Below the pieces are notes generated by a model, which saw nothing but the letters and a program-made list of their open reading frames with translations, ran no database searches and was not told the origin of the DNA. From Streptomyces flavotricini (GTDB taxonomy: Bacteria; Actinomycetota; Actinomycetes; Streptomycetales; Streptomycetaceae), in assembly GCF_020639365.1 (NCBI RefSeq), contig NZ_JAINUL010000001.1, positions 4,181,309-4,245,308 on the forward strand: a stretch of DNA of 64,000 nt, read 5' to 3'. The position numbers and the translations under genes are program-made. Shown here piece by piece: positions 16,088 to 24,777 of this stretch (positions are counted from its first letter, which is position 1; every line of letters begins with the position of its first letter).

Positions 16088-17212
16088 GTGGCAGCCAAGG
16101 ACGGGGCAGCAGCACCCGGGAAGTCCGGCGCGAGCTCCAAGCACGACGCGCTGATGCGCGCCTCGCTGAGTGCGGTCGCCCCCGGTCAGCCCCTGCGCGA
16201 CGGGCTGGAGCGGATCGTCCGGGGCAACACCGGCGGCCTGATCGTCCTCGGCATGGACAAGGCCGTCGACGCGATGTGCACGGGCGGTTTCGTCCTGGAC
16301 GTGGAGTTCACCGCGACCCGGCTGCGCGAGCTGTGCAAGCTCGACGGAGCGCTGATCCTGGACAAGGACCTCACCAAGATCCTGCGGGCCGGCGTCCAGC
16401 TGGTGCCGGACGCGTCGATCCCGACGGAGGAGACGGGCACCCGTCACCGCACCGCGGACCGCGTCTCGAAGCAGTGCGGGTTCCCCGTCGTCTCGGTGTC
16501 GCAGTCGATGCGGCTGATCGCGCTGTACGTGGACGGGGAGCGCCGGGTCCTGGAGGAGTCCGGGGCGATCCTGTCGCGGGCTAACCAGGCACTGGCCACG
16601 CTGGAGCGGTACAAGCTCCGCCTGGACGAGGTCGCCGGGACGCTGTCCGCGCTGGAGATCGAGGACCTGGTCACGGTGCGCGACGTGACGGCGGTCGCGC
16701 AGCGGCTGGAAATGGTGCGCCGCATTGCCACGGAAATCGCTGAATACGTGGTCGAGCTGGGCACGGACGGGCGACTGCTGTCACTCCAGCTGGACGAGCT
16801 GACGGTCGGGATCGAGCAGGAGCGGGAGCTGGTGATCCGGGACTACGTTCCGGAGCCGACCGCGAAGCGCTCGCGCACGGTCGAGGAGGCGCTGCCGGCA
16901 CTGGACGCGCTGACGCACCCGGAGCTGCTGGAGCTGGCGATCGTGGCGCGGGCGCTGGGGTACACGGGCTCGCCCGAGACGCTGGACTCCGCGGTGTCCC
17001 CGCGCGGGTACCGGCTGCTGGCGAAGGTCCCGCGGCTGCCGGGGGCCATCATCGAGCGGCTGGTCGAGCACTTCGGCGGCCTGCAGAAGCTGCTGGCCGC
17101 GAGTGTCGACGACCTCCAGGCCGTGGACGGCGTCGGCGAGGCCCGTGCGCGCAGCGTCCGCGAGGGCCTCTCCCGCCTCGCGGAGTCCTCGATCCTCGAG
17201 CGCTACGTCTGA
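16088..17212 (+). CDS. disA: Diadenylate cyclase DisA (DNA integrity scanning protein)
   Basis: Makes cyclic di-AMP from two ATP. 374 residues from GTG 16088, preceded by a strong GGAGG. The DAC domain has both signature motifs, DGALILD and RHRTAD; a helical spine follows, and the C-terminus has a helix-hairpin-helix DNA-binding domain (LQAVDGVGEARARSVREG). DisA scans DNA and lowers c-di-AMP at branched structures. In Streptomyces c-di-AMP affects osmotic balance and spore germination. The gene follows radA by about 150 bases on the same strand. Confidence 0.97.
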   Translation: MAAKDGAAAPGKSGASSKHDALMRASLSAVAPGQPLRDGLERIVRGNTGGLIVLGMDKAVDAMCTGGFVLDVEFTATRLRELCKLDGALILDKDLTKILRAGVQLVPDASIPTEETGTRHRTADRVSKQCGFPVVSVSQSMRLIALYVDGERRVLEESGAILSRANQALATLERYKLRLDEVAGTLSALEIEDLVTVRDVTAVAQRLEMVRRIATEIAEYVVELGTDGRLLSLQLDELTVGIEQERELVIRDYVPEPTAKRSRTVEEALPALDALTHPELLELAIVARALGYTGSPETLDSAVSPRGYRLLAKVPRLPGAIIERLVEHFGGLQKLLAASVDDLQAVDGVGEARARSVREGLSRLAESSILERYV

Positions 17213-17287
17213 CCCTCTCGACGCGGCCCTCGCACCGCTCGGTGCCGGGCGCCTCGCGGGCTTCGGTCCGCTGCGCCGGGCTCCGTC

Positions 17288-17322
17288 CGGCGGTGGCCGG
17301 TCCCTGGCGCGCGCCACCGCCG
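17288..17322. terminator. terminator hairpin between disA and the convergent membrane protein gene
   Basis: CGGCGGTGGC (17288-17297) pairs perfectly with GCCACCGCCG (17313-17322) around a 15-base loop, between two convergent stop codons. Confidence 0.6.
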
Positions 17323-17350
17323 TCCGCCGCCGGGCCAGGCCCGGCCGGGC

Positions 17351-18145
17351 TCAGTCCTGCTTCAGGACGAACGAGGTCCGGGCGACCGGCATGCCCGGGG
17401 ACTTGACCTCCACCACGTACGTGTCGGGGGCCGCGGCGCCCGCCGGAGGAGTCTGGCACTGGTCGGGGGCGCTGAACTTCCTGTCCCATTCCAGCGACTG
17501 CTTCGTCTCGCCCTGCGCCGGTACGCGGAAGAACGCGTTGCCCGCGCCGGACGGGCAGTCCGCCGAGGACCAGACCGCCTTGCTGGTGCTGGCCTGAAGG
17601 ATGGTCAGGACCGCCTGCCTCGGGCCGAGATCGACCTTGCAGGTCGTACCCGACACATTGCGCGCGACGAGTTCGAGGCGCGGCTTCTCGCTCGTCTCGT
17701 ACTCGTTCTTGACGCTCTTGACCTCCCACTGCAGCCCGCCCGGGGCACAGGTGGGCAGGGGGGAGTCCGCCGGGACCTGGGGCGCGCTGCCGGCCGTACC
17801 GCCGCTGCCGCCACCGGGGCCGCCGGGGCCGCCGGAACCGCCGCCCGTAGCGGAACCCGTCCCCGAAGTGCCGCCCGGCTCACCGTTCTTGCCCACGCCG
17901 CCGCCCGACTCCGCTCGTCCGCCCGGCGCCTGACTGATCGCCGGACCCGTCCCCGCCGGTCCCGGGGTGATCGACGTGACGGGCTTCGGCCCCTTGTCTC
18001 CGCCCTTGCCGTTCGTACTCGACCTGCCGCCGCCGGAACTGACGGTCCATACGGCGAGCAGCGCGAGGAGCGCGACGACGGACGCCAGCACGGCCCTCCG
18101 TCGCCAGTAGATGGAGGAGGGGAGCGGCCCGACCGGATTGCGCAT
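17351..18145 (-). CDS. Single-pass membrane or secreted protein of unknown function
   Basis: 264 residues from ATG 18145 (MRNPVGPLPSSIYWRRR); upstream readings were not used because they lack family-like sequence. A basic N-terminus leads into one transmembrane or uncleaved signal helix (AVLASVVALLALLAVWTV). A long Gly/Ser/Pro-rich linker follows (about 40-145), then a compact domain with four cysteines (CAPGG, TCKVD, DCPSG, QCQTP), most likely disulfide-bonded outside the cell. That domain is probably immunoglobulin-like. It is a common Streptomyces architecture with no assigned function. Convergent with disA; divergent from the PAP2 phosphatase. Confidence 0.8.
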   Translation of the reverse strand: MRNPVGPLPSSIYWRRRAVLASVVALLALLAVWTVSSGGGRSSTNGKGGDKGPKPVTSITPGPAGTGPAISQAPGGRAESGGGVGKNGEPGGTSGTGSATGGGSGGPGGPGGGSGGTAGSAPQVPADSPLPTCAPGGLQWEVKSVKNEYETSEKPRLELVARNVSGTTCKVDLGPRQAVLTILQASTSKAVWSSADCPSGAGNAFFRVPAQGETKQSLEWDRKFSAPDQCQTPPAGAAAPDTYVVEVKSPGMPVARTSFVLKQD

Positions 18146-18314
18146 AGATCCCACGGACGGAACTTTACGAGAGTCCGCGGCCCGATCCGCGCCCCACATG
18201 CCGCGCAACCGGCTTGTTTTGCCGATGATCATCCTGCGGGCGGACCCCCGACCGGCGAGAACCGGCCAAGAGTCCGACGCCGGACTTGATCGGCTTTGGG
18301 TACGGTCGGTGAGC

Positions 18315-18938
18315 ATGGACTCCTCCGGCCTCTACCGCGACATCACCCGTTCCGCCCGCTCCGCACCCGCCTGGGTGCAGTCGGCGTTCGAGGTCTGGAC
18401 GGAGTACGGGCTGCTGCTCTTCGGCCTGCTCTTCATAGCCGTGTGGTGGCGTGCGCGCACCCGGGCGGACCCGCGGGCCGTCGCCCTCGCGGTCGCCGCG
18501 CCGCTCGCCACCGCCCTCGCGTACGTCGCCTCCGAGCTCGTGAAGTCCGCCGTGGACGAGGAACGGCCCTGCCGGGCGGTCGCCGGGGCCTCCGCCTCCC
18601 TCCTCGCCTGCCCGGCCCCGGGCGACTGGTCGTTCCCCAGCAACCACTCCGCCATCGCCGGCGCCGCCGCCGTCGCGCTGGCCCTCGCCGCACACCGCGC
18701 CGGCCGCCTCGCGCTGCTGACCGTCCCGCTCGCGGTGCTGATGGCCTTCTCCCGGGTCTTCGTCGGCGTCCACTACCCCCACGACGTACTGGCCGGCCTG
18801 CTGCTCGGCGGGGCGCTCGCCGCGCTCGCCGCCCCCGCCCTGACCGGTCCGATCAGTACGATCACCACCGCCATGCGGGCGAGCGGAGGCCGCGCCGCTG
18901 TCTGGTTCACCGGCCCGGGCCCCGCGCGGCGGCCCTGA
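18315..18938 (+). CDS. PAP2-family membrane phosphatase
   Basis: 207 residues, several hydrophobic helices. All three parts of the acid phosphatase signature are present: K-x6-RP (KSAVDEERP), PSNH (FPSNHSA) and SR-x5-H-x3-D (SRVFVGVHYPHD). Enzymes of this family hydrolyse lipid phosphates such as undecaprenyl diphosphate or phosphatidate; undecaprenyl recycling would fit the envelope-stress genes that follow. The ATG at 18315 lies 8 bases after TACGGT with no clear ribosome binding site; an in-frame GTG at 18309 is possible. Confidence 0.92.
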   Translation: MDSSGLYRDITRSARSAPAWVQSAFEVWTEYGLLLFGLLFIAVWWRARTRADPRAVALAVAAPLATALAYVASELVKSAVDEERPCRAVAGASASLLACPAPGDWSFPSNHSAIAGAAAVALALAAHRAGRLALLTVPLAVLMAFSRVFVGVHYPHDVLAGLLLGGALAALAAPALTGPISTITTAMRASGGRAAVWFTGPGPARRP

Positions 18939-18960
18939 AACGTGTCAGGATGCCGTTGCC

Positions 18961-19926
18961 ATGACTGCATCCACCAGCCCTTCCCCCGAGACGTCCCCCG
19001 ACGCGTCCCACGCGCTGCACTCCCCGGTCATCGCCTGGTTCGAGGAGCACGCCCGCGACCTGCCCTGGCGCCGCCCCGAGGCCGGCCCCTGGGGGGTCAT
19101 GGTCAGCGAGTTCATGCTCCAGCAGACCCCCGTCAGCCGGGTCCTTCCCGTATACGAGCAGTGGCTCGCCCGCTGGCCCCGCCCCGCCGACCTGGCCGCC
19201 GAGGCCCCCGGCGAGGCCGTACGGGCCTGGGGGCGGCTCGGCTACCCGCGGCGGGCCCTGCGCCTGCACGGCGCGGCCGTCGCGATAACGGAGCGGCACG
19301 CGGGCGACGTACCGCGGGAGCACGCGCAACTGCTCGCGCTGCCCGGGATCGGCGAGTACACGGCGGCGGCCGTCGCCTCCTTCGCGTACGGGCAGCGGCA
19401 CGCCGTGCTCGACACCAACGTGCGGCGGGTCTTCGCCCGCACCACGACCGGGGTCGAGTACCCGCCGAACGCCACCACCGCGGCCGAGCGGCGCCTGGCC
19501 CGGGCCCTGCTCCCCGACGACGAGGCCACGGCGGCCCGCTGGGCGGCGGCCTCGATGGAGCTCGGTGCCCTGGTGTGCACCGCCAAGTCCCCTGACTGCG
19601 CCCGCTGCCCGGTGGCCGGGCTGTGCGCGTGGCGCCTCGCCGGGAAGCCGGCCCACGACGGGCCGCCGCGGCGCGGGCAGACGTACGCCGGTACCGACCG
19701 GCAGGTGCGCGGCAAGCTCCTCGCGGTGCTGCGGGACGCGGTCGGGCCCGTTCCGCAGGCCGTGCTCGACACGGTCTGGGACGAACCGGTGCAGCGGGCC
19801 CGGGCGCTGGACGGCCTGGTCTCCGACGGACTGGTCGAGCCGCTCGCGGCGGGGCTGTACCGGCTGCCGCAGGGCACCCCCACGGGTACCCCCACGAGCC
19901 CCTCCGCGAGCACCCCCGCAAGCTGA
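18961..19926 (+). CDS. mutY: A/G-specific adenine glycosylase MutY
   Basis: Removes adenine mispaired with 8-oxoguanine. 321 residues. Present are EFMLQQTPV with the catalytic Glu, the helix-hairpin-helix LLALPGIGEYTAAAV, the catalytic Asp in VLDTNVRRVF, and the four cysteines of the [4Fe-4S] cluster in C-x6-C-x2-C-x5-C spacing (CTAKSPDCARCPVAGLC). The C-terminal part is shorter than the NUDIX-like 8-oxoG domain of E. coli MutY, as usual in actinobacteria. It begins 20 bases after the PAP2 stop and may be co-transcribed with it. Confidence 0.96.
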   Translation: MTASTSPSPETSPDASHALHSPVIAWFEEHARDLPWRRPEAGPWGVMVSEFMLQQTPVSRVLPVYEQWLARWPRPADLAAEAPGEAVRAWGRLGYPRRALRLHGAAVAITERHAGDVPREHAQLLALPGIGEYTAAAVASFAYGQRHAVLDTNVRRVFARTTTGVEYPPNATTAAERRLARALLPDDEATAARWAAASMELGALVCTAKSPDCARCPVAGLCAWRLAGKPAHDGPPRRGQTYAGTDRQVRGKLLAVLRDAVGPVPQAVLDTVWDEPVQRARALDGLVSDGLVEPLAAGLYRLPQGTPTGTPTSPSASTPAS

Positions 19927-20106
19927 GCCGGAGATTCCGTTTGTTTCGGCGAAACCCCAGCTCATGGCACTGTTACACAACCTATGGGTGTCCGTGCGTC
20001 CACCGAAGGCTGGCCCGCACAGGCCCGTGACAACCCCTCCGTACCTTCGAATCCGTAAGGCGAAGCGCAACGGACGAGCGGTTGCACGGGACGGAGGCGG
20101 TCTGAG
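19927..20106 (+). promoter_or_regulatory. sigE promoter region
   Basis: 180 bases between mutY and sigE. In S. coelicolor the sigE promoter is activated by phosphorylated CseB rather than by SigE itself. A perfect GTTTC-GGC-GAAAC repeat (19943-19955) is the clearest symmetric element. I cannot name the CseB site from sequence alone. A strong GGAGG precedes the sigE ATG. Confidence 0.5.
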
Positions 20107-20679
20107 ATGGCGCACGGCGAGGTACTCGGATTCGAGGAGTACGTACGCACTCGGCAGGACGCGCTCCTGCGCAGTGCCCGTCGCCTGGTCCCGGACCCCA
20201 CTGACGCGCAGGACCTCCTGCAGACCGCCCTGGTGCGCACGTACGGCCGCTGGGACGGCATCGCCGACAAGTCCCTGGCCGACGCCTACATGCGCCGCGT
20301 CATGATCAACACCCGTACCGAGTGGTGGCGCGCCCGCAAGCTGGAGGAAGTCCCCACCGAGCAGCTCCCGGACGCCTCCGTCGAGGACGGCACCGACCAG
20401 CGCGCCGACCGCGCCCTGCTGATGGACATCCTCAAGGTGCTCGCGCCCAAGCAGCGCAGCGTGGTCGTGCTGCGACACTGGGAGCAGATGAGCACCGAGG
20501 AGACCGCCGCCGCGCTCGGCATGTCTGCGGGTACTGTGAAGAGCACCCTGCACCGCGCACTGGCCCGTCTCCGACAGGAACTGGAGAGCCGGGATCTGGA
20601 CATGCGCGCGCTGGAGCGCGGTGACCACCGCGGTGACCACACCATCCGGTACGAGGGGCGTGAGCGGTGCGCGGCCTGA
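20107..20679 (+). CDS. sigE: ECF sigma factor SigE (cell-envelope stress)
   Basis: 190-residue ECF sigma factor. Region 2 reads LVPDPTDAQDLLQTALVRTYGRW and region 4 LAPKQRSVVVLRHWEQMSTEETAAALGMSAGTVKS, here cited in parts: DAQDLLQTALVRTY and MSTEETAAALGMSAGTVK. In S. coelicolor SigE is made when cell wall damage activates the CseC kinase, and it directs genes for wall polymers and lipid modification. It has no anti-sigma factor; control is at transcription of its own gene. The C-terminus holds a short GDHRGDHTIRYEG insertion compared with the S. coelicolor protein as I remember it. It overlaps cseA by 13 bases. Confidence 0.96.
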   Translation: MAHGEVLGFEEYVRTRQDALLRSARRLVPDPTDAQDLLQTALVRTYGRWDGIADKSLADAYMRRVMINTRTEWWRARKLEEVPTEQLPDASVEDGTDQRADRALLMDILKVLAPKQRSVVVLRHWEQMSTEETAAALGMSAGTVKSTLHRALARLRQELESRDLDMRALERGDHRGDHTIRYEGRERCAA

Positions 20680-21356
20680 ACGGCCAATCCCTGAGGGGCA
20701 CGAGTTCGCTGGTACTGATGTCGGCGGGGACGGTCGTCCTCGCCGGCACTGTGCTGTTCGCGGCCGGATGCAGCGCCGGCGGGACCGGCCTGCGCGACGG
20801 CGGGCCCGCCCACACCGACCCCGTGTCCAAGACCGGCTCGCCTACGGCCACGCCGCCCGATCACGTCCCGGCCACGACCGGCGCGTCGGGCAAGCCCTCG
20901 AAGAAGGTCGACCCGGTCGCGCTGCTGCAGGCGGACCCGAAGGTCAGCGCCGACGTCAAGCGGGACCTCAAGCCCTGCACCGGCAAGGAGTACCCGATCG
21001 ACGTGAGCTACGGGAAGGTCACCGGGAACTCGGTCGTCGACATCGTGGTGAACGTGCTGTCCTGCGCCGACGCGCTGGGGCGGGGCTCGTACGTGTACCG
21101 GTCCGAGGGCGGGACGTACGAGAATGTGTTCTCGGACGAGCAGCCGCCCGTCTACGCGGAGATCGACCGGGGCGACCTGGTGGTCACCAAACCGGTGTAC
21201 GGCAAGAGCGACGCGCTCGCGTACCCGTCCGGCGAGGACGTGATCACGTACCGCTGGGACGGGGAGAAGTTCACCGAGCAGGACCGGGTGCACACCGACT
21301 ACAGCAACGTCGACGGCGGGGCCCAGCCCGCCCCCGCGGTCACCCAGAAGAACTAG
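20667..21356 (+). CDS. cseA: CseA, envelope lipoprotein modulating the SigE system
   Basis: 229 residues from GTG 20667, inside the end of sigE. An N-terminal signal peptide ends in the lipobox FAAGC, so the mature protein is a lipoprotein. A Thr/Ser/Pro-rich linker precedes a globular domain beginning near KVDPVALLQADPKVSADVK, with a likely disulfide (KPCTGKEYP and LSCADALG). In S. coelicolor CseA lies on the outer face of the membrane and dampens sigE expression, presumably by acting on CseC. The sigE-cseA overlap implies tight co-expression. Confidence 0.93.
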   Translation: MRGLNGQSLRGTSSLVLMSAGTVVLAGTVLFAAGCSAGGTGLRDGGPAHTDPVSKTGSPTATPPDHVPATTGASGKPSKKVDPVALLQADPKVSADVKRDLKPCTGKEYPIDVSYGKVTGNSVVDIVVNVLSCADALGRGSYVYRSEGGTYENVFSDEQPPVYAEIDRGDLVVTKPVYGKSDALAYPSGEDVITYRWDGEKFTEQDRVHTDYSNVDGGAQPAPAVTQKN

Positions 21357-21377
21357 CAGCGAGGCGAGGCTCCCCGC

Positions 21378-22091
21378 ATGGCCGAGACCCATGTCCTGTT
21401 CGTGGAGGACGACGACGTCATCCGTGAGGCCACGACCCTGGCGCTGGAACGCGACGGGTTCGTGGTCACCGCCATGCCCGACGGCCTGTCCGGCCTGGAG
21501 TCCTTCCGGGCCGACCGCCCGGACATCGCCCTGCTCGACGTGATGGTGCCCGGCATGGACGGCGTGAGCCTGTGCCGCCGGATCCGCGACGAGTCCACCG
21601 TCCCGGTGATCATGCTCTCGGCGCGGGCCGACTCCATCGACGTGGTCCTGGGCCTGGAGGCGGGCGCCGACGACTACGTCACCAAGCCGTTCGACGGTTC
21701 GGTCCTGGTCGCCCGCATCCGCGCGGTGCTGCGCCGCTTCGGCCACGCCGGCGGCCCGCAGAACGGCCGGCCGGGAGCCAACGACGAGGACGGGTCCGAG
21801 GAGCGCGGGGTCCTGCTCTTCGGCGACCTGGAGGTCGACACCGAGGGCATGGAGGTCCGCAAGGCCGGTGCCCCGGTGGCGCTGACGCCGACCGAGATGC
21901 GGCTGCTGCTGGAATTCTCCTCCGCGCCCGGCACCGTTCTCTCGCGCGACCGCCTGCTGGAGCGGGTGTGGGACTACGACTGGGGCGGCGACACCCGCGT
22001 CGTGGACGTCCACGTCCAGCGGCTGCGCACCAAGATCGGGCAGGACCGCATCGAAACGGTCCGGGGATTCGGATACAAGCTCAAGGCATGA
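21378..22091 (+). CDS. cseB: CseB, OmpR-family response regulator
   Basis: 237 residues. Receiver domain with acidic pocket FVEDDD, phospho-acceptor D54 in LLDVMVPGMDG and the conserved Lys103 in YVTKPFDG; C-terminal winged helix with LTPTEMRLLLEFSSAPGTVLSR and the DTRVVDVHVQRLRTKIG recognition region. Phosphorylated by CseC, it activates the sigE promoter. A run of acidic residues (about 125-140) links the two domains. Its stop overlaps the cseC start by four bases (ATGA). Confidence 0.96.
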   Translation: MAETHVLFVEDDDVIREATTLALERDGFVVTAMPDGLSGLESFRADRPDIALLDVMVPGMDGVSLCRRIRDESTVPVIMLSARADSIDVVLGLEAGADDYVTKPFDGSVLVARIRAVLRRFGHAGGPQNGRPGANDEDGSEERGVLLFGDLEVDTEGMEVRKAGAPVALTPTEMRLLLEFSSAPGTVLSRDRLLERVWDYDWGGDTRVVDVHVQRLRTKIGQDRIETVRGFGYKLKA

Positions 22092-23404
22092 GGCGCTTCA
22101 CCCTCCGTACGGGGATCCGCTGGAAGATCACGCTCGCCATCGCCGCCGTCGGTGCGCTCGTCGCCGTGGCACTGAGCCTGGTCGTGCACAGTGCTGCCCG
22201 CGTGTCGATGCTGGAGAGCGCCCGCGAGGCCCAGCTCGCCAACGTGAACGTCATCGCCCGCTTCGTCGAGGCCGGGCGCAAGCCGGTCCTGGGGGCGAAG
22301 ATCAACGACCCCGAACTGCCCGTCGCGCTGCGCGAGAAGGCGCGGTCGGGGCGGCGCGGGACGTACGTCCAGGAGTCGCGCAAGAACGTGCCCGTGGTGT
22401 GGGCCGCGGTGCCGCTCGGGAACGGGCAGGTGCTGTCGCTGCACAACGAGTTCAAGGAGAGCGCCAACATGGTGCGCGACCTGGACCGGGCCCTGGTCGT
22501 CGGGTCGATCTCCGTCGTGGTCGCGGGCGCCGCGCTCGGCGTGCTCATCGGGGGCCAGATCTCGCGCCGGCTGCGCAAGGCCGCGGCCGCGGCGCAGCGG
22601 GTGGCGCACGGGGACCCCGACGTACGGGTGCGGGACGCGGTCGGGGGTGTCGTACGGGACGAGACCGACGACCTGGCGCGGGCCGTCGACGCCATGGCGG
22701 ACGCGCTCCAGCAGCGGCTGGAGGCCGAGCGGCGGGTGACCGCGGACATCGCGCACGAGCTGCGCACCCCGGTGACGGGCCTGCTCACGGCGGCGGAACT
22801 GCTGCCTCCGGGGCGGCCGACGGAGCTGGTGCGGGACCGGGCGCAGGCGATGCGGGCGCTGGTCGAGGACGTACTGGAGGTGGCCCGGCTGGACAGCGCG
22901 TCCGAGCGGGCTGAGCTGCAGGACGTGGCGCTGGGCGAGTTCGTGAGCCGGCGGGTGACCGCGCTGATGCCGGAGGCGTCGGTACGGGTGGTGGCGGACG
23001 AGATCGTCAGCACCGACCCGCGGCGGCTGGAGCGGATCCTGGGCAACCTGCTGGCGAACGCGGCGCGGTACGGGCAGGCGCCGGTCCAGGTCGACATCGA
23101 GGGCCGGGTCGTACGGGTCCGGGACCACGGGCCGGGCTTCCCGGAGGCGCTGCTGCGCGAGGGGCCGAGCCGGTTCCGCACCGGGTCGACGGACCGGGCG
23201 GGCGTCGGGCACGGGCTGGGCCTGACCATCGCGGAGGGGCAGGCGCGGGTGCTGGGCGCCCGGCTGACGTTCCGCAACGTGGCGGCCCCCGGCGGGGTGG
23301 ACCGCGAGGGCGCGGCGGCGGGCGCGGTGGCGGTGCTGTGGCTGCCGGAGCACGCGCCGACGGCGACCGGGAGCTTCCCGACCATCAAGCTGTCGGGGGC
23401 GTAG
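22088..23404 (+). CDS. cseC: CseC, sensor histidine kinase for envelope stress
   Basis: 438 residues from ATG 22088. Two transmembrane helices (about 15-37 and 138-160) flank an extracellular loop of roughly 100 residues; a HAMP domain, H-box DIAHELRTPVTG, N-box RILGNLLANAARYG and G-boxes DHGPGF and GHGLGLTIAEG follow. In S. coelicolor CseC responds to vancomycin, bacitracin and other wall-active agents and phosphorylates CseB. The short external loop fits sensing of wall intermediates or lipid state. Last gene of the operon. Confidence 0.96.
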   Translation: MRRFTLRTGIRWKITLAIAAVGALVAVALSLVVHSAARVSMLESAREAQLANVNVIARFVEAGRKPVLGAKINDPELPVALREKARSGRRGTYVQESRKNVPVVWAAVPLGNGQVLSLHNEFKESANMVRDLDRALVVGSISVVVAGAALGVLIGGQISRRLRKAAAAAQRVAHGDPDVRVRDAVGGVVRDETDDLARAVDAMADALQQRLEAERRVTADIAHELRTPVTGLLTAAELLPPGRPTELVRDRAQAMRALVEDVLEVARLDSASERAELQDVALGEFVSRRVTALMPEASVRVVADEIVSTDPRRLERILGNLLANAARYGQAPVQVDIEGRVVRVRDHGPGFPEALLREGPSRFRTGSTDRAGVGHGLGLTIAEGQARVLGARLTFRNVAAPGGVDREGAAAGAVAVLWLPEHAPTATGSFPTIKLSGA

Positions 23405-23527
23405 GGACGTTGGAGCGGTCCGGGGGCGCGGCGGCCCGGCCGAGCCGGTCGCGGAGCGGAGTCGGACCACGACCGGACCCGGACCGGGCCGTACGGATGT
23501 GCGGGCCGGTGTTTTAGCATCCCTGGC

Positions 23528-24739
23528 ATGACCGACGGTGTGAATCCCCCCAGCAACCCGCAACCCCAGCCCGCCCCCGGGGACGGGGGCTACGGGTTCC
23601 CGCCGGTCCCGCCGGCCCCCGCGGCCGGCTACGGCTACCCGCCCGGTGCGCCGGCCCCCGCCTCCGGCTACGGCTATCCGCCCGGTGCGCCGGCACAGGG
23701 CGGCGGTGGTTTCGGCCCGGCCCCGCAGCAGTGGGCCCAGGGACTCCCGGACATGGGCGCGCCCACGCCGCCCGGCGCTCCGGGCGGTCCCGGGTTCCCC
23801 GGAGCCCCCGGGCCGTTCGCGCCGCAGTCGGACCAGCCGGACTGGGAGGCCATGGCCGACCGCTCTGCGGCCGAGAGGCGCAGGAAGCGGCTGTGGATGA
23901 TCGGCGGCGCGGTGACCGTACTGGCGCTGCTCGCCGGCGGTGGAACGTTCCTGCTCATGGGGGGCGACGACAAGGGCGGGAACGAGGCGGTGGACGACAA
24001 GGAGTCCCCGACCGTATCGGCCTCGCCCTCCCCCAGCGGGTCGAAGAGCAAGGCGCCGGTCGACAACACCCCGACCGTCAAGGACGACCCGACGCAGATC
24101 CGGGACCGCAGCGGAAAGGCTCCGCTGAAGATGGGCCCCGACACCGGGGTCTTCCCGATCGACAAGCGCTTCGAGGTCCGCACGAAGGGCAACGAGAACT
24201 CGTACGCCGAGTCCGAGAAGCGCGTGGTGGACACGGCCAAGAGCTTCACCGTCTCGGCCCGCGTCTGGGCCCGGGCGGCGAAGGGGCGCCAGATCGCCGT
24301 CAGCCAGGGCAACGAGAAGTCCTTCTCGTTCGAGCTGGGCCTGGACCAGGTGAACGGCAAGCCCGCATGGGTCTTCCGCGTCCAGACCGGCGACCAGGGG
24401 GCCGAGGCGACCGCCGTGACCGTCACCGGCGAGAGCCCGAAGATGGAGAAGACCTTCTCCACCCTGACCGGGACCTACGACGCCGAACGCAAGCAGATCG
24501 CGCTCTACGTCAACGGCAAGAAGACCGGCGAGGCCCCCGTCCCCGGGGTCTTCCAGGCGCAGGGGCCGCTGGAGCTGGCCCGCTCCCGCCACGAGGACAA
24601 GTGGACCGCGCCGTGGAACGGGGCGATGGAGAGCGTTCAGACGTACGCCTCGGTGCTGTCGCCCGCCCAGATCGACACCCTCAAGCCGGGCCGGGTCGAC
24701 GCGAAGACGAAGCCGACGGGCTCCTGGCTCCTCTACTGA
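23528..24739 (+). CDS. LamG-like (concanavalin) domain membrane protein
   Basis: 403 residues. About 1-115 is a Pro/Gly-rich cytoplasmic region with repeated GYGYPPGAPA units. A basic stop-transfer segment (RRKRLWM) precedes one transmembrane helix (about 121-142), then a Ser/Lys-rich linker and a C-terminal beta-rich domain (about 190-400) with AKSFTVSARVWARAA, TLTGTYDAERKQIALYVNGKK and PWNGAMESVQTYASVLSPAQI, typical of LamG/jelly-roll folds. Such domains bind sugars or proteins outside the cell; target unknown. The ATG lies 7 bases after TAGCAT, so the message is likely leaderless. It follows cseC and could be connected to wall homeostasis. Confidence 0.87.
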   Translation: MTDGVNPPSNPQPQPAPGDGGYGFPPVPPAPAAGYGYPPGAPAPASGYGYPPGAPAQGGGGFGPAPQQWAQGLPDMGAPTPPGAPGGPGFPGAPGPFAPQSDQPDWEAMADRSAAERRRKRLWMIGGAVTVLALLAGGGTFLLMGGDDKGGNEAVDDKESPTVSASPSPSGSKSKAPVDNTPTVKDDPTQIRDRSGKAPLKMGPDTGVFPIDKRFEVRTKGNENSYAESEKRVVDTAKSFTVSARVWARAAKGRQIAVSQGNEKSFSFELGLDQVNGKPAWVFRVQTGDQGAEATAVTVTGESPKMEKTFSTLTGTYDAERKQIALYVNGKKTGEAPVPGVFQAQGPLELARSRHEDKWTAPWNGAMESVQTYASVLSPAQIDTLKPGRVDAKTKPTGSWLLY

Positions 24740-24777
24740 CCCCGGTCAGCGGGAGCCCGGAAGGGACCGGAGGGGTC
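24738..24777. terminator. hairpin between LamG and M23 genes
   Basis: Nested arms GACCCC/GGGGTC (24738-24743, 24772-24777) and CCGGTC/GACCGG (24742-24747, 24765-24770) overlap the ends of both convergent genes. The two pairings are partly exclusive. Likely a shared terminator. Confidence 0.45.

Noticed and set aside
21974..24592. 872-codon minus-strand frame across cseC and the LamG gene
   Set aside because: It spans two clear plus-strand genes and the gap between them, and has no recognisable motif.
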